From NCBI RefSeq assembly GCF_018614135.1, contig NZ_JAGGOW010000034.1, positions 1 through 42,985 of the forward strand: 42,985 nt of DNA. The letters run 5' to 3'. Position numbers and translations under genes: made by a program. The notes below the pieces were generated by a model, which did not search any database, was not told the DNA's origin, and saw only the letters and a program-made list of their open reading frames with translations. Positions 1-6,926 of the stretch are shown here, piece by piece. The DNA comes from Streptomyces sp. ISL-66. Lineage in GTDB: Bacteria > Actinomycetota > Actinomycetes > Streptomycetales > Streptomycetaceae. How positions within the stretch are numbered: the stretch's first letter is position 1; the number at the start of each line of letters is the position of its first letter.

Positions 1-20
1 TCCGAGACTCAGGACACTAG

Positions 21-149
21 TACTCCAGCCGTATTTCTCCATTACTGCTGGTCAACGGCTTGGGTGTGGGGAGTGTAGCGGGGTGGCGAGGGGTGCGGGG
101 CGGTCTTCGCGGACCATCCCGCGAACGTGTGACCACGGCGCATGTAGTG
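21..149. repeat. Left terminal inverted repeat of the IS
   Basis: This is the 129-bp left arm, nearly identical to the reverse complement of 1452-1580. The transposase start follows 26 bp later. The promoter is probably inside or just after this arm, but no clear -35/-10 pair was recognised. Confidence 0.9.
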
Positions 150-174
150 ATAGCGAACGGAGCAGTTCACGGGT

Positions 175-1559
175 GTGATCAATGACGTGCCCGTGAGTGC
201 CTGGGGCCATGAACTCGAGAACTTGTTTCTGAAGGCGGGGGCTCGCTTCGGCCGGGTGGAGCCCCGGCGCAGGATGCGGGATTACGTGCGCGGACTGCTG
301 GGACCGGTGGGCCGCAAGAACGGCTGGCAGCTCGCCGAATACGCCGGTCACGCCACTCCGGATGGATTGCAGTATCTCCTGGCGAGGTCCCGCTGGGACG
401 CCGACCGCCTTCGCGATGACCTGCAGACCTATGCCGCTGAGCAACTCGGCGCCCCGGAGGGGGTGTTGATCATTGATGACACGGGCTTCGTCAAGAAGGG
501 CATCACCTCGGCGGGGGTGCAGCGGCAATATTCCGGGACCGCGGGCCGGACCGAGAACTGCCAGATCGGCGTCTTCGCCGCGTATGCCACCAGCCGCGGC
601 CATGCCCTCGTCGACCGCGAGCTTTACCTGCCCACGTCCTGGACGAACGACCGGGAACGATGCCGAGCTGCCCGGATCCCCGACGAGCGCGACTTCACCA
701 CCAAGAACGACCTCGCCCGAACCATGGTCCTGCGCGCTCAGGCCTCCACGCTCGACTTCTCCTGGGTCACCGCGGACTCCGCCTACGGCCAGGACTCCCG
801 CTTCCGGCGCTTCCTCGAAGACACCCAGCTCTCCTACGTCGTCGCGGTGCCCAAGTCCCAGCAGGTCCACGGCCCGCGCATCGACCACCTCATCGCCCAG
901 GCCCCGCCCGAAGCCTGGCAGCGGCTGTCCGCCGGCCCCGGCGCGAAGGGCGAACGCCTCTACGACTGGGCAGCCGCCCGTCTGCCCTCGGTCTGGGAGT
1001 TCGACGGCGGCGAACCCACCCGTCAGCGGTGGATGCTGGCCCGACGCCGCATCAACAAGCCCGACGAGATCGCCTACTACCTTGCCTGTGCTCCGCTGGA
1101 AGCCACCGTCGGCGACTTGGTCCGGGTCGCCGGCTGCCGCTGGAAAGTCGAGGAGTGCTTCCAGAGCGCGAAGAACGAGTGCGGCCTGGACCGCTACGAG
1201 GTCCGGCGTTACATCGGCTGGTACCGGCACATCACGCTCGCCATGCTCGCCCACATCTTCCTCGCGGCAATGGCCGTCCAGGAGCGCGAAAAGGGGGTGG
1301 TGAGGCCGACACACCCGACCTCGTGGACCTCACCCCGGCAGAAATCCGTCGTCTGCTGGCAGTTGAACCCCACCGCCGTCCTTCACCACGCGTACATGCG
1401 GTGAACTGGTCGATATGGCGCCGCCGCCACCAAGCGCGCGCCCGGAACTGCCACTACATGCGCCGTGGTCACACGTTCGCGGGACGGTCCGCGAAGACCG
1501 CCCCGCACCCCTCGCCACCCCGCTACACTCCCCACACCCAAGCCGTTGACCAGCAGTAA
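175..1559 (+). pseudogene. IS701 family DDE transposase, frameshifted near its C-terminus
   Basis: The protein has the IS701-type DDE nuclease plan: a conserved N-terminal segment (RVEPRRRMRDYVRGLLGP), a catalytic region with VLIIDDTGF and RQYSGTAGRTENCQIG, a WVTADSAYG block, and a C-terminal WKVEECFQSAKNE helix carrying the last acidic residue. The zero frame ends at 1404 with an atypical tail. The expected tail (DLVDLTPAEIRRLLAVEPHR, then NWSIWRRRHQARARNCHYMR) lies in the -1 frame and runs to 1559. The switch falls at GAA AAG GGG GTG (1288-1299). A -1 slip on A-AAG-GGG would restore the full protein, so this is either a programmed shift, a homopolymer mutation or a sequencing error. The GTG at 175 is used here; a GTG at 190 (reading MPVSAWG) is an alternative start. 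Confidence 0.85.
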
Positions 1560-1580
1560 TAGAGAAATACGGCTGGAGTA
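1452..1580. repeat. Right terminal inverted repeat of the IS
   Basis: This is the 129-bp right arm. It overlaps the last codons of the conserved transposase C-terminal frame, which would stop at 1557-1559, so the repeat is partly coding. Confidence 0.9.
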
Positions 1581-1607
1581 CTAGGGGGCGGGCTCGGAGT
1601 TCCTGGG

Positions 1608-1865
1608 TCAGTTGGTTTTGCCGGTAGTGCTGCGGGCCGCGAGTCGGAAATCCTTGACTGCTTGGTAGAGGGTTCGCTCTCGTTCGGCGGCAAGGGCGGT
1701 GTCTTCTGCCTTGTGGGTGGTGTTTCCCGCGTGGGCGTTCTCGGCCATCCGTCGCATGACGTCGCCTGGTATCGCGGCGAGATGGGCCCCGACCTCGCCG
1801 CCTGCTCGCTCCCAGTCAGTCGGGTCGCGTCGGACCCGCTTCCCGCTCGGCTGCCTCCGCGACAC
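1608..1865 (-). CDS. Small hypothetical protein (85 aa)
   Basis: This is a charged, soluble 85-residue product with no recognised domain. It reads DPTDWERAGGEVGAHLAAIP early and ends in a Lys/Arg-rich tail. Its 5' end overlaps the 3' end of the ArsR gene by 50 bases on the same strand, and it stops 24 bases outside the IS duplication. It could be a short genuine gene downstream in the SRPBCC-ArsR transcript, or the residue of a longer gene. No ribosome binding site was convincing. Confidence 0.4.
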   Translation of the reverse strand: MSRRQPSGKRVRRDPTDWERAGGEVGAHLAAIPGDVMRRMAENAHAGNTTHKAEDTALAAERERTLYQAVKDFRLAARSTTGKTN

Positions 1866-2181
1866 GTTTGATGGTGGCCAGTCGGCGGTCCCATTCGGTC
1901 GCGAGCGTGGCCATCCACCGTGCCGTCGCGTCCAGCGCCGCCGGCCGCACCGTGTACCGGACCTCGCGGCCGACCCGGCTGCCCGAGACCAGTCCGGCGG
2001 CGTCCAGGACGGCGAGGTGCTTGACCACGGCCTGGCGGGTGACGGGGAGCCCGTCGGCGAGCATCGTCGCGGTGGCCCCGCGCTGCGCGGCGAGCAGATC
2101 GAGCAGCCGGCGGCGCGTCGGGTCGGCCAGCGCGACGAGGACGTTGGTGACGGCCTCGTCGGCGCCGGGACGTTCTTCCAT
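1816..2181 (-). CDS. ArsR family transcriptional regulator
   Basis: A 121-aa winged-helix repressor. The recognisable core is VLVALADPTRRRLLDLLAAQ, then VTRQAVVKHLAVLDAAGLV (helix-turn-helix) and a wing ending GREVRYTVRPAALD. There is no obvious metal-binding Cys pair, so this is the subgroup that pairs with SRPBCC/AHSA1 proteins rather than a metal sensor. Its ATG overlaps the SRPBCC stop codon (TGATG at 2183-2179), so the two genes are translationally coupled. It is expected to repress its own operon, and two palindromes at 2659-2710 are the likely operators. An upstream in-frame Met at 2316 was rejected because that extension is non-conserved and lies inside the SRPBCC gene. Confidence 0.88.
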   Translation of the reverse strand: MEERPGADEAVTNVLVALADPTRRRLLDLLAAQRGATATMLADGLPVTRQAVVKHLAVLDAAGLVSGSRVGREVRYTVRPAALDATARWMATLATEWDRRLATIKRVAEAAEREAGPTRPD

Positions 2182-2627
2182 CACGCGGACGTCTGTTCGG
2201 CGCGCGTCCTGAGCGCGTCGAGCTCCAGCGGCCAGCCCTCGCTGTGGTCCTGGAGGTTCCGCGTGCGCAGTTCCTCGGACCCGGCCAGAGCCGAGAAACC
2301 GCTCTCGACGACGCACAGCCGCGTCAGGTCGCCTTCTCGGGTCAGTGTGAACTCCACGAGGGTGCTGTTGTTCTCGCGCAGCTCCTCTCCGGGGAACGCG
2401 CTGGTCCAGCGGTACGCCAAGTACGTCGGCGGCTCGACCTTCTCCACGCGCACCGGGAACTCCCCGTGCTCGGGGTGCTTCGCGATCATCGACTCGCCTT
2501 CCCGGGCCACGGTGCCGGGCAGACTCGCCTTGTCGGCTGCCCAGAACCCGGGCTGGGCCACCAGTGACCAGACGCGCTCCAGAGGTGCCGCGATCAGGGT
2601 CTCGCGTTCGATCCGGTCCTCGCTCAT
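2181..2627 (-). CDS. SRPBCC (AHSA1/START-like) domain protein
   Basis: A 148-aa single-domain protein. It begins with a typical SRPBCC opening strand (ERETLIAAPLERVWSLV), continues through PEHGEFPVRVEKVEPPTYLA, and ends in a helix containing HSEGWPLELDALR. The family has a helix-grip fold that binds hydrophobic ligands or acts as an Hsp90-activator-like domain. The ligand cannot be told from sequence. It is the first gene of a coupled pair with the ArsR regulator. The start at 2627 is chosen because homologous sequence begins there; its ATG also overlaps the stop codon of the upstream CopD-like frame (ATGA at 2627-2624). Confidence 0.85.
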   Translation of the reverse strand: MSEDRIERETLIAAPLERVWSLVAQPGFWAADKASLPGTVAREGESMIAKHPEHGEFPVRVEKVEPPTYLAYRWTSAFPGEELRENNSTLVEFTLTREGDLTRLCVVESGFSALAGSEELRTRNLQDHSEGWPLELDALRTRAEQTSA

Positions 2628-2658
2628 GAGCTGACTCCGTTCATCGCCGCTATGTGAC

Positions 2659-2678
2659 GTGCAACTCCAGGATTGCAC
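2659..2678. promoter_or_regulatory. Candidate operator palindrome 1 (SRPBCC-ArsR operon)
   Basis: An imperfect inverted repeat with GTGCAA and TTGCAC arms, located 32 bp upstream of the SRPBCC start. It resembles the second palindrome at 2693-2710, and both share a GCAAC...TTGC frame. Inferred to bind the ArsR protein encoded in the same operon. Confidence 0.5.
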
Positions 2679-2692
2679 CTCACGGCCTGAGG

Positions 2693-2710
2693 CGCAACCT
2701 GGAGGTTGCG
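2693..2710. promoter_or_regulatory. Candidate operator palindrome 2 (perfect)
   Basis: A perfect inverted repeat, CGCAACCT-GG-AGGTTGCG, centred about 75 bp upstream of the SRPBCC start. Its half site matches that of the palindrome at 2659-2678, about one and a half helical turns apart edge to edge. Confidence 0.55.
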
Positions 2711-3760
2711 TCGTGACGGGTCTGCGGCGTCCCTCGGCGTCTTGCGTCCAGGTGAGGCCGTGGCCGAGGCGGTGGCCCGTCGGGCCAGGGCGTCGGACGT
2801 CCGGACCGTGACGTAGAGGGATGCGACAAGGGTGAGGACGAGGACGGCGCCCGCCGCGAGGACGCTGCCGCTCGAAACGGCGGGAGGGCTGCCGGCCTCC
2901 GTGCGGGCGGAGCCGCCGAGGAAGGGGACGACGGCCAGGACGGCGATCCCGAGGACCACCTCGCCCCAGACCACCTTGGGGAAGTGGCGCCAGGGTCAGG
3001 TGCAGGAGCGAGGACGTGTCGTCCTTCCGGCGGGCCTTGGTGATGCGGGGCATCAGCCAGAACTGGTTGACGGCGCCCGCAGCCACCATGCCGAGGACCA
3101 GCAGGACCTTGACGAGGAGGAAGAGCCCGTAGGTCGTGGTCCACAGCTGGCTGACGGAGCCGACGTGCTTCCAGCTCATCCACAGGCCGGAGGTCACTAC
3201 GGCGCCGACGCAGACGAGTGCGACGAGGGCGAAGCGGCGCCAGATGTCCGCCCACAGCACGCCCGCACTCCCGCTCAGCCGGGCGCGGGAGGCGGCGAGG
3301 GCGGCGAGGAGGGCCAGGCCGCCGACCCAGACCACGCCGCTGATGATGTGCACCTGACCGAACATCAGGTCCAGTACCTTCTCTGCGTCCTTCGGCTTGG
3401 TCGCCGGGACCGCCGCGACGAGCGTCACCGCGAGACTCAGGGGCAGTGCGGTCAGCGCCAGGGCGTTGAGATGCCGACGCGCGGCGGGAAGGAAGAGCGC
3501 GATCAGGGTGGTGGCGGTGACGACCAGGAAGACGTTCTGCACGAGGTGGATCGTGCCCTGGGCGATCCAGGCACCCTTGGCCGCCGGTGCGACGTTTACC
3601 TGTGCATGTCCTGGGGTGATATAGGTGAGTTCCAGCCATTCCCGGCCTGTGTTCGTCGGGCTCGGCCCGTGCCGGAGCCCGGATCATCCGACCTGCGGTC
3701 TCCGCGCCCCGGCTGGCGCTACCGTGGTCGCACCACGCGAGAAGCCGCCAGGAGGACCCG

Positions 3761-3994
3761 ATGAGCGAACAGCCGGCCCCCGAACGCCAGCCGCTCGATG
3801 CCGCCGCCGCCGATGCGGTCCGCGCGTACGCGGCCAACGAGCGGGCCAAGACCGACCTCCTCGCGAGCGTCCTGGAGGACATCGCGGCCAACGGCTACCC
3901 CTCGCCCGACGGCGGCGTCCCGTGGGAGACCGCCCGCGACGGCCACCTCGCCGAGCTCGCCGACCTCGCCGGTGAGCAGGCCCGTGTCGCCTGA
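3761..3994 (+). CDS. Small protein, possible antitoxin-like partner
   Basis: A 77-aa acidic protein rich in Ala, Glu and Asp, with a strong AGGAGGA ribosome binding site just upstream of ATG 3761. A TACCGT -10-like box lies at 3720-3725. It reads DAVRAYAANERAKTDLLASV and later DGGVPWETARDGHLAELADL. No known DNA-binding domain is recognisable. It overlaps the next gene, which has a RelE/ParE-like look. The small acidic-first, basic-second overlapping arrangement is typical of type II toxin-antitoxin pairs, but this is inference from layout. Confidence 0.6.
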   Translation: MSEQPAPERQPLDAAAADAVRAYAANERAKTDLLASVLEDIAANGYPSPDGGVPWETARDGHLAELADLAGEQARVA

Positions 3995-4241
3995 CCCCGG
4001 ACCCCGCCGCTCACGGGTGATCACGGTCGAGCCCGCGCTGACGCAGCTCACCAAGCTGACCGCGAGCGAGACGCACCGCCTGGACCGGGCGATCGTCGCG
4101 ATCTCCGTCAACCCGGATCTCGGCAAGCGGATCCCCGGCACGCTGCTGCGGGACTACGTCGACGACGTCGACGGCGTACGGGTCGTCTTCTACGTCACGG
4201 CGTTGAAGACGATCACCGTGGTCGCCTACATAGAGGCGTAA
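3984..4241 (+). CDS. Small protein, possible RelE/ParE-like toxin
   Basis: An 85-aa protein. The core LTKLTASETHRLDRAIVAI is followed by GVRVVFYVTALKTITVVAYI, which resembles the helix hairpin plus C-terminal beta strands of RelE/ParE toxins (compare a -VRVVYYV- strand). The GTG at 3984 overlaps the end of the previous gene by 11 bases; a GTG at 3972 is also possible. It is convergent with the sigma factor gene, leaving 14 bases between stops. The toxin assignment is tentative because the catalytic residues vary widely in this superfamily. Confidence 0.55.
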   Translation: MSPDPGPRRSRVITVEPALTQLTKLTASETHRLDRAIVAISVNPDLGKRIPGTLLRDYVDDVDGVRVVFYVTALKTITVVAYIEA

Positions 4242-4255
4242 GGGCACTCGGAGCC

Positions 4256-5326
4256 CTAGAGATCCCCCTGCGACCTCGAGAACTCCTGGGGGGCGGCGAC
4301 GCTCAATCCGTTTGCTCCGCCCGGCCCGCCCGGCCCGCCGGACCCGCCGGACCCGCCCGACCCGCCCGATCCGTTCGGTGCGTTCTCGGTCCACGGACGG
4401 AGCTTCTCCGGGTTGCGGACCGCCCAGATGCGGCTGATGCGGCCGTCGGCGCGGCCGAACGCCGCCACGGTCACGGTGACGCCGGCGTGTTGGGCGACCA
4501 GGCCGGGCTGGCCGTTGACCGTCCGCTCCAGGAGCGTCAGCCCGGGGGCCACATCGGCGATGTGGATGAGGTACTGGGCGATGCGCGCGCCGCCCTCGAC
4601 CGGGCGCAGGACGGTACCGACCAGGCCGCCGCCGTCGGCGGTCATCGTGGCCTCGGGATCGAGCAGGCCGACGAGCGCCCTGATGTCCTTGGCCTCCCAC
4701 GCCTCCTTGAAGTGCCGCACCAGAGCGGCCTGTCCGGCCGCCGGGGCGGCCGGAGCCTGCTCGGCGCGAACGCGTCGGCGGGCCGAGGACGCCAGCTGCC
4801 GGCAGGCCGCGGGCGTCCGGCCGGCGATCTCGGCGATCTCGGTGAAGGGGTACCGGAAGACGTCGTGCAGGATGAACGCCACGCGTTCGGCCGGCGTCAT
4901 CGCCTCCAGTACGACGAGGAAGGCCATGTCCACCGACTCGTCCAGGGTGACCTGGTCGGCGGGGTCGGCCGGTTCGCTCCTGCCGCCGCCCGCCGACCCG
5001 CTGAACCACTCCGTACGGTCGGGCAGCGGCTCGGGTATCCACGGACCGACGTAGCGCTCGCGCCGGACCCGCGCCGAGCCGAGCACGTCCAGGCAGATGC
5101 GGCCGGCCACCGTCGTCAGCCACGCGCCGGGCGACTCGATGGCTTCCCGCCCCTGCCGTGACATCGCGTACCAGCGGGCGTACGTCTCCTGGACCGCGTC
5201 CTCGGCCTCGGCCAGCGAACCGAGCAGCCGGTAGGAGAGGTTGATCAGCCGGCGCCGCTCGCCGACGACGACGCTCATGTCCGGCCCGGGGAACCGGTCG
5301 TGCTCCGGTTCGGACGGGGTGTTCAT
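4256..5326 (-). CDS. sigJ: ECF41-type RNA polymerase sigma factor (SigJ-like)
   Basis: A 356-aa extracytoplasmic-function sigma factor. Region 2 lies at about residues 20-90 (RRRLINLSYRLLGSLAEAED, then SPGAWLTTVAGRICLDVL). Region 4 is at about 130-190 (MTPAERVAFILHDVF...TPAACRQLASSARRRV). An NTF2/SnoaL-like domain follows at about 215-320. Two features mark the ECF41 group: the linker motif WIPEP (residues 96-100; consensus WLPEP) and DGGGL in the NTF2 domain (consensus DGGGK/R). In that group the C-terminal domain acts as a built-in regulator in place of an anti-sigma factor. The last 30 residues are an extra Gly/Ser/Pro tail built from a 9-bp repeat. The start at 5326 has GGAG about 8 bases upstream. 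Confidence 0.92.
   Translation of the reverse strand: MNTPSEPEHDRFPGPDMSVVVGERRRLINLSYRLLGSLAEAEDAVQETYARWYAMSRQGREAIESPGAWLTTVAGRICLDVLGSARVRRERYVGPWIPEPLPDRTEWFSGSAGGGRSEPADPADQVTLDESVDMAFLVVLEAMTPAERVAFILHDVFRYPFTEIAEIAGRTPAACRQLASSARRRVRAEQAPAAPAAGQAALVRHFKEAWEAKDIRALVGLLDPEATMTADGGGLVGTVLRPVEGGARIAQYLIHIADVAPGLTLLERTVNGQPGLVAQHAGVTVTVAAFGRADGRISRIWAVRNPEKLRPWTENAPNGSGGSGGSGGSGGPGGPGGANGLSVAAPQEFSRSQGDL
4315..4375. repeat. 9-bp coding minisatellite (Gly-Ser-Gly/Gly-Pro-Gly tail of SigJ-like protein)
   Basis: Tandem CCCGCCSGA-type units on the plus strand encode about six GSG/GPG triplets at the C-terminus of the sigma factor. The tail is outside the conserved domains. Confidence 0.75.
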
Positions 5327-5427
5327 GGTCGCGAGCTCCACTTGGTCCGTTTTCGTCTGCCGATGCCGCTCTGGTTGCCTCGACGAAACACACCGCACCG
5401 GATGCCGGGTTGGTTCGGTGCTTGGCC

Positions 5428-5452
5428 TCACATTTCGCGGGGCCGCGTCGTC
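5428..5452 (+). promoter_or_regulatory. Weak candidate ECF41-type promoter
   Basis: TCACA (5428-5432), 16 bases, then CGTC (5449-5452). The ECF41 consensus, as I recall it, is TGTCACA-N16-CGTC; here the first two bases differ. The predicted start would give a leader of about 50 nt for the membrane-protein gene at 5508. Confidence 0.35.
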
Positions 5453-5507
5453 GGACTACCGAGACACTACCGATCCACCGCCGCGAGGCAGAAGAGGGGG
5501 CCACCTC

Positions 5508-5912
5508 ATGGCCACGCAGACGACGGCAGAGCAGCGCGGAAGCACCTTCGTGCAGGTCGCGATAGCCCTGCAGACCTTGGCCATCTTCTTCCAGGCGGCC
5601 ACCGCCGGCCTGCTGCTGTCCTCGTCCTACGGCGAGACACTGCACGGCGTCGGAGCGCGCGTGATGTACGGCGCGTCGATGCTGTACGTGCTCGCCGCGA
5701 TCCTGGCATGGCGGCCGGGCGGCGCCTCGCCCCGCCCCGTCCTGTACGCCTCGGGCTTCCTCGTACTCGCTTCGGCGCAGGTGGTGCTGGGCATCGCGCA
5801 CGTGCCCTCGCTCCATGTCCCCCTGGGCGTCCTGATGTTCGGCCTGAGCGTGCTGGCGCTGGGCCAGGTGTTGTCGACCCGCTCCCCGCACCGCGCCGGC
5901 ATCCGGCGGTAG
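5508..5912 (+). CDS. Small four-helix membrane protein
   Basis: A 134-aa protein with four hydrophobic segments: about residues 10-33, 43-62, 71-92 and 98-118. The family is not recognised with confidence; it resembles the small conserved integral membrane proteins of actinobacteria that lie beside sigma factor genes. A GAGGGGG ribosome binding site precedes ATG 5508. It is divergent from the ECF41 sigma gene with about 180 bp between, and is a plausible target of that sigma factor. Confidence 0.75.
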   Translation: MATQTTAEQRGSTFVQVAIALQTLAIFFQAATAGLLLSSSYGETLHGVGARVMYGASMLYVLAAILAWRPGGASPRPVLYASGFLVLASAQVVLGIAHVPSLHVPLGVLMFGLSVLALGQVLSTRSPHRAGIRR

Positions 5913-6044
5913 CGCGCGAAGCGCTGTCGGAGTCGCCCACCAGCCATTTCTCTGGAATTGGCCATGCCCTCACGGCCGGTCACCCGGCAAACTCACCTCA
6001 CTGGCCCGGAACAAGGCCGGCAGACCCATGCGGAGGCGAGCGGA

Positions 6045-6812
6045 ATGCAGCAGGAGACCACCGACGGCTACGGGCGCGGGACAGAGCGCCGAGCAGTGGC
6101 GCGAGGCGGGGCTCCGGCGCGGCCCGCTCCGCGCCCGTCCATGCCCCGGCTCTCCTATGTCCGCTTCGGCGAGCGGCCCGTGCGACGTCTGCCCCAACTC
6201 TTCGTCGGACTCGCCCTGTACGGATTCAGCCTCGCGCTCATGGTCCGGGCCTCGCTCGGCCTGAACCCCTGGAGCGTCCTGAACGAGGGCCTGGTGAAGC
6301 ACACGTCCCTCAGCTTCGGCACGATCACCGCGCTGGTCGGCGCGCTCGTGCTGGTCCTCTGGGTTCCGCTCAAGCAGCGTCCGAAGTTCGGCACCTTCGC
6401 GAACATCGTCGTCCTGGGGTTCTCGTCCGACCTCGGACTCTGGCTCATCCCCGAGGAGCTCGGTCTGCCCACCCGGTTCGCTCTGCTCTTCGGCGGGATC
6501 CTCCTCAACGCGTTGTCCATCGCCGTCTACGTCGGCGCACGCTTCGGGCCCGGGCCCCGGGACGGCCTGATGACCGGTGCGTCCGCCCTCACCGGCCGGT
6601 CCATCCGGCTCATCCGCACGTCGATCGAGATCACCGTGCTCGCCGTGGGCTGGCTGCTCGGCGGGACCGTGGGCGCCGGTACCGTGCTGTACGCACTCGC
6701 CGTCGGACCGGTCACCCAGTTCCTCATGCCCCGCTTCGCCTACGCCAGCCCCGCGGACCACCGCGACGCGGCGACGCCGTCCGGGCCGCGCGCGGGAACG
6801 ACCGCGGGCTGA
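6045..6812 (+). CDS. YczE/YitT-like integral membrane protein
   Basis: A 255-aa membrane protein. A basic, disordered N-terminus of about 40 residues precedes RRLPQLFVGLALYGFSLALM, then GLNPWSVLNEGL and a C-terminal GPGPRDGLMTGAS and GTVLYALAVGPVTQF. These are hallmarks of the YczE family of uncharacterised five-helix membrane proteins; YczE in Bacillus influences surfactin production, but its mechanism is unclear. GGAGG sits 8 bases before ATG 6045. A second in-frame Met at about 6140 (MPRLSYVRFG) is an alternative start, because the leader before it is not conserved. Confidence 0.82.
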   Translation: MQQETTDGYGRGTERRAVARGGAPARPAPRPSMPRLSYVRFGERPVRRLPQLFVGLALYGFSLALMVRASLGLNPWSVLNEGLVKHTSLSFGTITALVGALVLVLWVPLKQRPKFGTFANIVVLGFSSDLGLWLIPEELGLPTRFALLFGGILLNALSIAVYVGARFGPGPRDGLMTGASALTGRSIRLIRTSIEITVLAVGWLLGGTVGAGTVLYALAVGPVTQFLMPRFAYASPADHRDAATPSGPRAGTTAG

Positions 6813-6926
6813 CCACGCTCCCAAGGCCGGTGCGGGCCAATGAGCTTGACCGGTCGCGGAGGCGGAATAGGGCCGGTACCCACGTGGTTGACGGCCGTTG
6901 TCGATCAACTAGGAGGATTCGTGCCC

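Larger units (their letters stand above)
21..1580 (+). mobile_element. IS701-like insertion sequence with long terminal inverted repeats
   Basis: The element starts TACTCCAGCCG at 21 and ends with its reverse complement at 1580. The ends match as inverted repeats over 21-149 and 1452-1580, with only two mismatches (positions 40/1561 and 116/1485). The tetranucleotide CTAG flanks both ends (17-20 and 1581-1584) and is the likely 4-bp target duplication, consistent with 4-bp duplications reported for IS701-family elements. One transposase gene fills the interior. The right repeat overlaps the 3' end of the transposase reading frame, so the left end carries an inverted copy of that coding tail. 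The near identity of the arms suggests a recent or recently corrected element. Confidence 0.9.
2624..3542 (-). pseudogene. CopD-like copper resistance membrane protein, frameshifted
   Basis: The N-terminal frame encodes several membrane helices and the conserved CopD segment around VHIISGVVWVGGLALLAAL, TSGLWMSWKHVGS and VNQFWLMPRITKARR. At LLHLTL the frame breaks: one extra G (about 2985-2993) converts the expected LRHFPKVVWGEVVLG into an unrelated sequence. Removing that base joins the frame ending at 2624, with two more hydrophobic helices. CopD proteins take part in periplasmic copper handling or import. Upstream of the GTG at 3542 the frame stays open to about 3685 with plausible sequence (YITPGHAQVN) but no usable start, so the 5' end may also be truncated. 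The 3' end reads through both operator palindromes, which is unusual. A sequencing error is possible for the single indel. Confidence 0.75.

Noticed and set aside
52..1314. 420-aa open frame antisense to the transposase
   Set aside because: It is a mirror frame of a high-GC gene, with no conserved pattern and no ribosome binding site.
4011..5891. 626-aa minus-strand frame over the sigma factor and membrane gene
   Set aside because: It overlaps two well-supported genes in other frames and is Arg/Pro-rich nonsense.
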